64,000 nt of DNA from Danio rerio (taxonomy: Eukaryota; Chordata; Actinopteri; Cypriniformes; Danionidae), in NCBI RefSeq assembly GCF_049306965.1, contig NC_133180.1:28597001-28661000 (forward strand), read 5' to 3'. The notes below the pieces were generated by a model that saw only the letters and a list, made by a program, of their open reading frames with translations, was not told the DNA's origin and ran no database searches. The position numbers and the translations under genes were made by a program. Below, piece by piece: positions 58,846 to 64,000 of the stretch; within the stretch, counting starts at the first letter, position 1, and every line of letters begins with the position of its first letter.

Positions 58846-61056
58846 TTACAGCGTTGTTTCGCTGCTCATGTCCCTGTGATCCCTGTGTCTGCCTCTAGGG
58901 TTTATATCTGTGTCTTCATAGTCCGACTCCATCTCAATCTTGACCTGGGGAACAGGACACGGCATGCCTCTGGCCAGTGGCATCGCTGGAGACGACGGGC
59001 AGGAGATCTTCAGGTGCAGAGTGATGCTGTGAAATGGCAACTTCCAGTTACAACAGTGAGGAGTAGGAGGAGGTTACGATGGGGAGGAGGAACAGATGAG
59101 GATCAGGACGCACAGCAGGCTGTATTGACATGTTGGATGGAGGTAACAGACGGCGGGTGAGACTGCACAAATGTTCCATGGGAAAGATTTGGGATTAGAA
59201 GATCCAAATTTAGGAAGAATGTTTCCAGGTATCTAAAGTTTTAAAATGCGAGAATACTAGAGTAGCTTTGATAAACCTTAAAAAGCTCTTTTTACATTTA
59301 CCCACCCTCAAGTAGTTCTACACTAATGAGTTGCTTTCCTATGCTGAACACAAAGGAATATATTTTAAAGAATGTTGGAGACCAGCAATCATTGAGGTTC
59401 ATAGTAGGAACAAAAAAACACTGAAAGTCATTCTTTAAAATATCTCCCTTTGTGTTCAACGGAAGGAAGAAACTCAAACAGGTTTGGAACAAGTGAAGGA
59501 TGAGTAAATTATATTTCATTCTTATATTTTTTATAAGAATTCAGTTAATTTATTATTTGCGTTTGGAAATATTGTTGGTTTACAGTCATACCAACTATAT
59601 TTATTTAGAAATGCTTTATTTATGCACTTTTAAAGACAAAAAACGTTGGTATGACTGTTAGAATATTTATTGACAATAATTTCTTATGAACAATAAAGAT
59701 GCATTTATTTGACAAAACAACATATTATTAATTTTGTTAAATGTTATTTCAATCCAGAATAACACTTTTATTTAGGTATATTTTAGAAAATTAATTATCC
59801 TCGCTATGGAAACTTGTTTCTAACTATTACAATAGTAATAATCAGTTATAATGTACAGTAGTATATATTTAAAATGGCATTATCCTCCATAAATAATATT
59901 AACCAACCGAACCATTGTGGAATATGAACACTTTCTCCAAACCATGCCCCCTGAACAGCAATGCAGACATGAAACCCAACAGATTTTACATCATTTCCAC
60001 AGGACAGTGAAACAGAGGTATACAAATGGTTAAATATATAGGTTTGTGGATATAATCTGAGAGGCCAGGCTGGGAAACCTTCATAAAGGGAAAAACAACA
60101 CCAAGCACAGATTTATACTGAATAAGCAGAACCGCAAACACAGGAGAAAGAAACAACCAAAATTCCAAGCAAGAACTAATATACACTGCTATCAATGTTT
60201 TATATACTAAAATGTAATTTGGCAAAGCTTGCAGAAAAGTAACCCAAGCGGGGTACGCTATATTTATTCAAATAACTTTTCTGGCTGACATATATTTTTC
60301 TAGTAATTCTACAAAATAAACTGTAGAATAAAGCAAAATAAAGCTGTACCCACATCTAATTATGCAAGTTCACAATGCAGTATCCGGGTGTGAAAATGTA
60401 AGCAAAGAAAAGACATTTACTGTATATATAGCAATAAAATACAGGTTTTATAGCTACATGTGGAGTAAAATACTGGTGGTTACATGGAAACAATTCTATC
60501 TGCATTGCTTCAAAGCGCATGGCAAGGGCAATGAGGAAAATCTGTAGGTAAATATTGAAATAATACAAGGCAAAAATGCTATTTATAAAAGCTTACGTGA
60601 CCTTTTTATAGGTCTTAAAAGTTAATATATTCTGCACTGCTTCTCGACTATGTCATTTACGTCTATGTTAGTATTAATGCAGTGTATTTAAAGGAAACGC
60701 TCACATTTTTCAAATCTAATAAAGTCAGTATCAGTGGTAGTAACTGCCTGGCTGGCATCGTGCTGCCCACTCTGAGTTGGAGTCTGGCGCCTGTAAGAGG
60801 TCACGGTAGGGAACGTGTAGTTTGAGCACACAGTACCTGCGATCCAAGTCCGAATCACCAGGGGTGCAGTTTGTGTAGGGGTGGTACTTGTCCTGTGGGC
60901 CAAAAAACAGGATGAAAATTAGTATATTAATGAGTACAACTGCAGCAGGCCATTTATTCATTTATTAACTAATTAAATCTTTAATTTGAAAACACTTAAG
61001 TACGGTATCAGTATAATGGATAGATGGATGGATAGATGGATAGATAGACAGATATG

Positions 61057-61106
<50 letters not shown>

Positions 61107-63169
61107 ATCTTTCTATCTGGCACTGTGTGTATATTACTAGGCTGAGGTACTTATATAGACAATACTACTTATTCATTAGATACTAATGCTTATTAGATAC
61201 TATTACTTGTGTATATGATATTGGCACTCATTGAATAGATACTATTGCTTGTACATAGTGAGTAGTAACTATTGTTTCTATTGAGAAATTTCCCACTTTT
61301 GTCATGAACTTCTATCTGTCACTGATATATGTACTATTAAAAGTTGTTTATGTTTTTTTAGATGTTAGTATGTGAGTCTTAAGGATATCTTTAAGCTAGT
61401 GTGGTACAAAACATTGACACAAAACAATATAAACAACAAAAGTTAGATCTTAAGTTTATGTATTCTATTTGTAAGTTGTCCATTTTTTAGGTTCGAGTAG
61501 TTTAACAATTTAGATATCCATCAAAGTACTAGCTTACCAAAAAATTAAAATGGTCTTATTGGTTACTCACTCTTCAATTGTTGAGTTTATTACAATTTGA
61601 GTTTATTTTGTCTGCTAAAACAATAAAGAAGATATTTTGAAAAATGCAGGGCTGGGTCTAAAACTGCCCACTACCTCACTACCATTCATGAATTCTCTAA
61701 TGGGGCATAGTGGAACAGTGTAGCGTCCATCGGATGCACAATTCAGAATCTCGCCAGAAGTATCATTCATTCGGGTAATTCTCGCATACCGATTTTCGAA
61801 TTCTTTGAATTCGGACATACTACTTAACTTGCATACTAATTTTAGTGTACTATATAGTATTGAAGTATGAGGTTTCAGACACAGCCATTGACTTCCATAG
61901 TTGTGTATTATTTCTTATATGGACGTTGATGGGTGTCAGCACCTAGCATTTTTCAAAATATGTTTATTGAAATATCTCCTTTTGTGTTCAACAGAAGAAA
62001 AAAAATCTCAAAAGAGTTTAAAACCACATGGGTGAACTATCCTTTTAAATAAATATTAGTTGTCATTTACTACATCATGTAGCTTGCGCTTCATCCTGCT
62101 CCATTTCAATCATGATGAAATGTATTTTGTTTAAAGAATTGTTTTAAGTGTATGATTTTTTTTTGTTCAAAATAAAATAAATTAAATATAGTTTATTTTT
62201 GTTACATAATTAATTATACGCAATTATTTAGACTATCAAATAAATTATACTACTCATTTAGTAGATGGTAGTATTTAGTGATTAGCTGATCATATTCATT
62301 CAGTAGACTAGTACATGATTATTAGATACGTGCTTATGTAGATAATTGAAATGTCATTGTTTTATCTTACTTCACTGCAGTGTTTTCAACTAACCATAAC
62401 AAAAGACGAGTAAAAAGTAGATGTTACTAGTTAGATTTTTTTTATTAATAATAATTACAAAAGATACTCTCTAATGTCCCTAGTGTCTAATACATAGGCA
62501 CTACTGCATAATTAATTACTATATCTAATATACAGGGACTAGTACATTAAGAATGATTACAAGTATCTATGTTAAACATGCTAGTTTTTATTGAATCAGT
62601 ACCATCAAATAATAAAACCTAGTATCTATTAACTAAATGGTACTAGCACCTAAACAATATGCACTGGTACTGATAGAAAAAATACTGATGTTTAAAAAAT
62701 ATATAACATTAAAATATATAGCTGTGTTTTTTAGATTAAATGTAACAATGCCTTGCCATACTATAAAATGTTAATATCAATACATCTATGAGGCTCTTTT
62801 TACCAGAAGGTGGCACTAGAGAAACACAATGTGTTTGTGTGCATCTCATAAATCATTTAAATAGATTGTTTTTTTGTGTAAAGACCAAAGATGATTTCAT
62901 TCAGGCCCATTTTTAAGGATCACAAAAGTTAACTCATTTAAATTCTAGAAGCTTGGGTGTCCTTTCTTCAAGTAGTCTGCTCTTTAAACACTTACATCAT
63001 CTTCACTGTCATCCCCTCCTTTGCCTTTCTTTTTGTCCTTCTTGATGTTCTTCTTTTCATCATCTTTTTTCTTCTTTTCCTTCTCAGGCAGGATATCGTC
63101 CAGCCATGCCAGATCATGTTGAGAGAAGACCATGTCTAACATCTTTCGGACCACCATGAGACCTAGAAT
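58846..63169 (-). CDS. Slc4 sodium-bicarbonate cotransporter (slc4a4/slc4a5 type), 3' end, partial
   Basis: Three minus-strand exons are visible. The one at 63169-62996 (58 codons, phase 0 at both ends) encodes [19 protein letters not shown] followed by [20 protein letters not shown], the conserved start of the cytosolic C-terminal tail in electrogenic NBCs, and then Lys/Asp-rich residues. The one at 60892-60837 encodes [18 protein letters not shown]. The last begins at about 58969 (in-frame acceptor GGCCAG|A) and ends at 58846 with [19 protein letters not shown] and finally SSETTL-stop. ETTL is a class I PDZ-binding motif. The FSQHDL and [10 protein letters not shown] residues separate it from NBCn1/NDCBE proteins, which have KRELSWLDDLMPE here. 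The membrane domain lies right of the window. The last junction is less certain: a CCCCAG|GTC acceptor 37 nt further on is out of phase with the preceding exon. Confidence 0.82.
59285..59525. repeat. cyprinid inverted-repeat element (CTCACCCTCA type), eroded
   Basis: ACATTTACCCACCCTCAAGTAG at the left and GGTTTGGAACAAGTGAAGGATGAG at the right, with two inverted AATATATTTTAAAGAATGTTGG-like blocks inside. slc4a terminal intron. Confidence 0.65.
59530..60680 (-). other. slc4a terminal intron, unassigned part
   Basis: AT-rich, with no exon or named repeat recognised. I could not find an extra tail exon here. Confidence 0.45.
61015..61117. repeat. (GATA/CTAT)n tetranucleotide microsatellite
   Basis: GATGGATA/GATAGA units switch to about 13 CTAT units near 61053, so the two halves are inverted and could form a hairpin. 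Confidence 0.92.
61530..62047. repeat. cyprinid inverted-repeat element with nested insertion
   Basis: The left arm (AAAAAATTAAAATGGTCTTA, GAAGATATTTTGAAAAATGC) and the right arm (CATTTTTCAAAATATG, TGGGTGAACTATCCTTTTAA) are of the GTTCACCC type. They are interrupted by the separate element at 61650-61886. Confidence 0.65.
61650..61886. mobile_element. nested MITE (GGCTGGGTCTAAAAC termini)
   Basis: The left end GGCTGGGTCTAAAACTGCCC and the right end GGTTTCAGACACAGCC form an imperfect inverted repeat. The element is 237 bp with no coding capacity. The target duplication is unclear. Confidence 0.6.
62050..62990 (-). other. slc4a intron, unassigned part
   Basis: AT-rich, no exon or named repeat recognised before the donor at 62995. 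Confidence 0.5.
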
Positions 63170-63589
63170 CTGTGGAGTTGAGAGAAAGTATCAGTTTTTT
63201 TATCTATTAACATGTCTTTTATGTGCATCGTCCCTATACAGGCATGGTTCACCTTAAATAGACAATTTGCTCGCCTTCACGCCATGCAAGATATTGGTGA
63301 CTTTTTGCCTTCAGCAGAACATTAAAGGAAATTTAACAATGTTATATATAATGATCACTTTCTTGCTAAGGCCTCAATGGACATTTCTGGTGTTCTCTGC
63401 AGAGGATATCATCATAGTTGGGTAAACTTGGAGCACAGTGAAAAGGAGAGTACAACATTTTTCTTTTTCCATTTCTATTTGCTCAAATAATAAAAAGATA
63501 CACTCAATGATAGTGTTTTCAAAACTTTCAGAAATAGGATAAAATTGTGTGAGACTGATAACGGCAGTCAGAAGAGAGAATAATACATT

Positions 63590-64000
63590 GTTTAGCCATT
63601 AGCCTTCGGTGCCTGACGGGCTGGTCTGAGTAGTTCAGAAACTGCTGATCTACTGGGATTTTCATGCACAACCAACTCTAGGGTTTACAGAGAATGGTCA
63701 GATAAAGAAAAAATATACCCAGTGAGTGGCAGTTCTGTAGGCACAAATGCCAGACTGGTTCCAGCTGACAGAAAGGCAACTATAACTCAAAAAAACACTT
63801 GTTACAACCAAGGTATCTGCAGGCGAGTATCTTTAAACGGACGCACAACACGACAAACCTTGAGGTGGATGGGCTATAGCAGCAGAAGACTACATCGGGT
63901 GCCTATCGTATCAGCTAAGAACTGGAAACTGAGGCTACAAATCACACAGGCTCACCAAAATTGGACAATAGAAGATTGAAAACGCTGCCTGCTCTGATAA
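63590..64000 (+). mobile_element. Tc1-like transposon remnant, 5' half of transposase, runs off the edge
   Basis: GCCTGACGGGCTGGTCTGAG, CTGCTGATCTACTGGGATTTTC and then a frame with ADRKATITQ, TTRQTLRWMGYSSRRLHRVP and AHQNWTIED match the N-terminal paired-type DNA-binding half of a common fish Tc1-like transposase. The Trp codon expected after IED is TGA here (63977-63979), and the segment before about 63720 is out of frame, so this copy is dead. It lies in an intron of the slc4a gene, antisense to it. Confidence 0.8.

Overview
The window is vertebrate nuclear DNA, almost certainly from zebrafish (Danio rerio) or a very close danionin. It has AT-rich introns with long (TA)n tracts, DANA-type SINEs, Tc1-like and hAT-like elements, and many cyprinid-type short inverted-repeat elements. 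There are small split exons with GT-AG junctions. I saw no bacterial-style operons, CRISPR arrays, rRNA or canonical tRNA genes.

Five protein-coding genes plus the first exon of a sixth can be read. From left to right they are: (1) exon 1 of a calcineurin A catalytic subunit gene (minus strand, the rest lies left of the window); (2) vps37b, an ESCRT-I subunit (minus, 4 coding exons, 288 aa); (3) abcb9, the lysosomal TAP-like peptide transporter (minus, 11 coding exons, 789 aa); (4) a GIN-type integrase-derived host gene (minus, 8 coding exons, 433 aa); (5) ogfod2, an Fe(II)/2-oxoglutarate oxygenase-like gene (plus, 7 coding exons, 345 aa); (6) the 3' end of a sodium-bicarbonate cotransporter gene of the slc4a4/slc4a5 type (minus, 5' part beyond the right edge). 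I built the exon models by hand from conserved protein sequence and splice-site phase. Every internal junction of vps37b, abcb9, the GIN gene and ogfod2 keeps frame.

Layout: calcineurin A, vps37b, abcb9 and the GIN gene are all transcribed leftwards. The GIN gene and ogfod2 are head to head, with about 540 bp between their start codons, so they probably share a bidirectional promoter. ogfod2 and the slc4a gene converge. The block vps37b-abcb9-ogfod2 has the same order and orientation as on human 12q24.31, with the GIN gene between abcb9 and ogfod2. vps37b (ESCRT-I) and abcb9 (lysosomal transporter) both act in the endolysosomal system, but I see no shared regulation beyond linkage.

Most of the rest is introns and spacers packed with repeats: three hAT-like elements (two with visible 8-bp target duplications or near duplications), two Tc1-like remnants, two DANA SINEs, a tandem pair of tRNA-derived SINE copies, several families of short palindromic elements, long microsatellites and a few local tandem duplications. 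No wholly new system is visible. The oddest items are a partial copy of GIN exon 6 inside its own intron, an abcb9 splice donor abutting a pentanucleotide microsatellite, a GC-AG intron in abcb9, a two-unit intronic repeat with a recurring 13-mer, and a decayed fragment of a multicopy fish YqaJ/SWIM-type protein.
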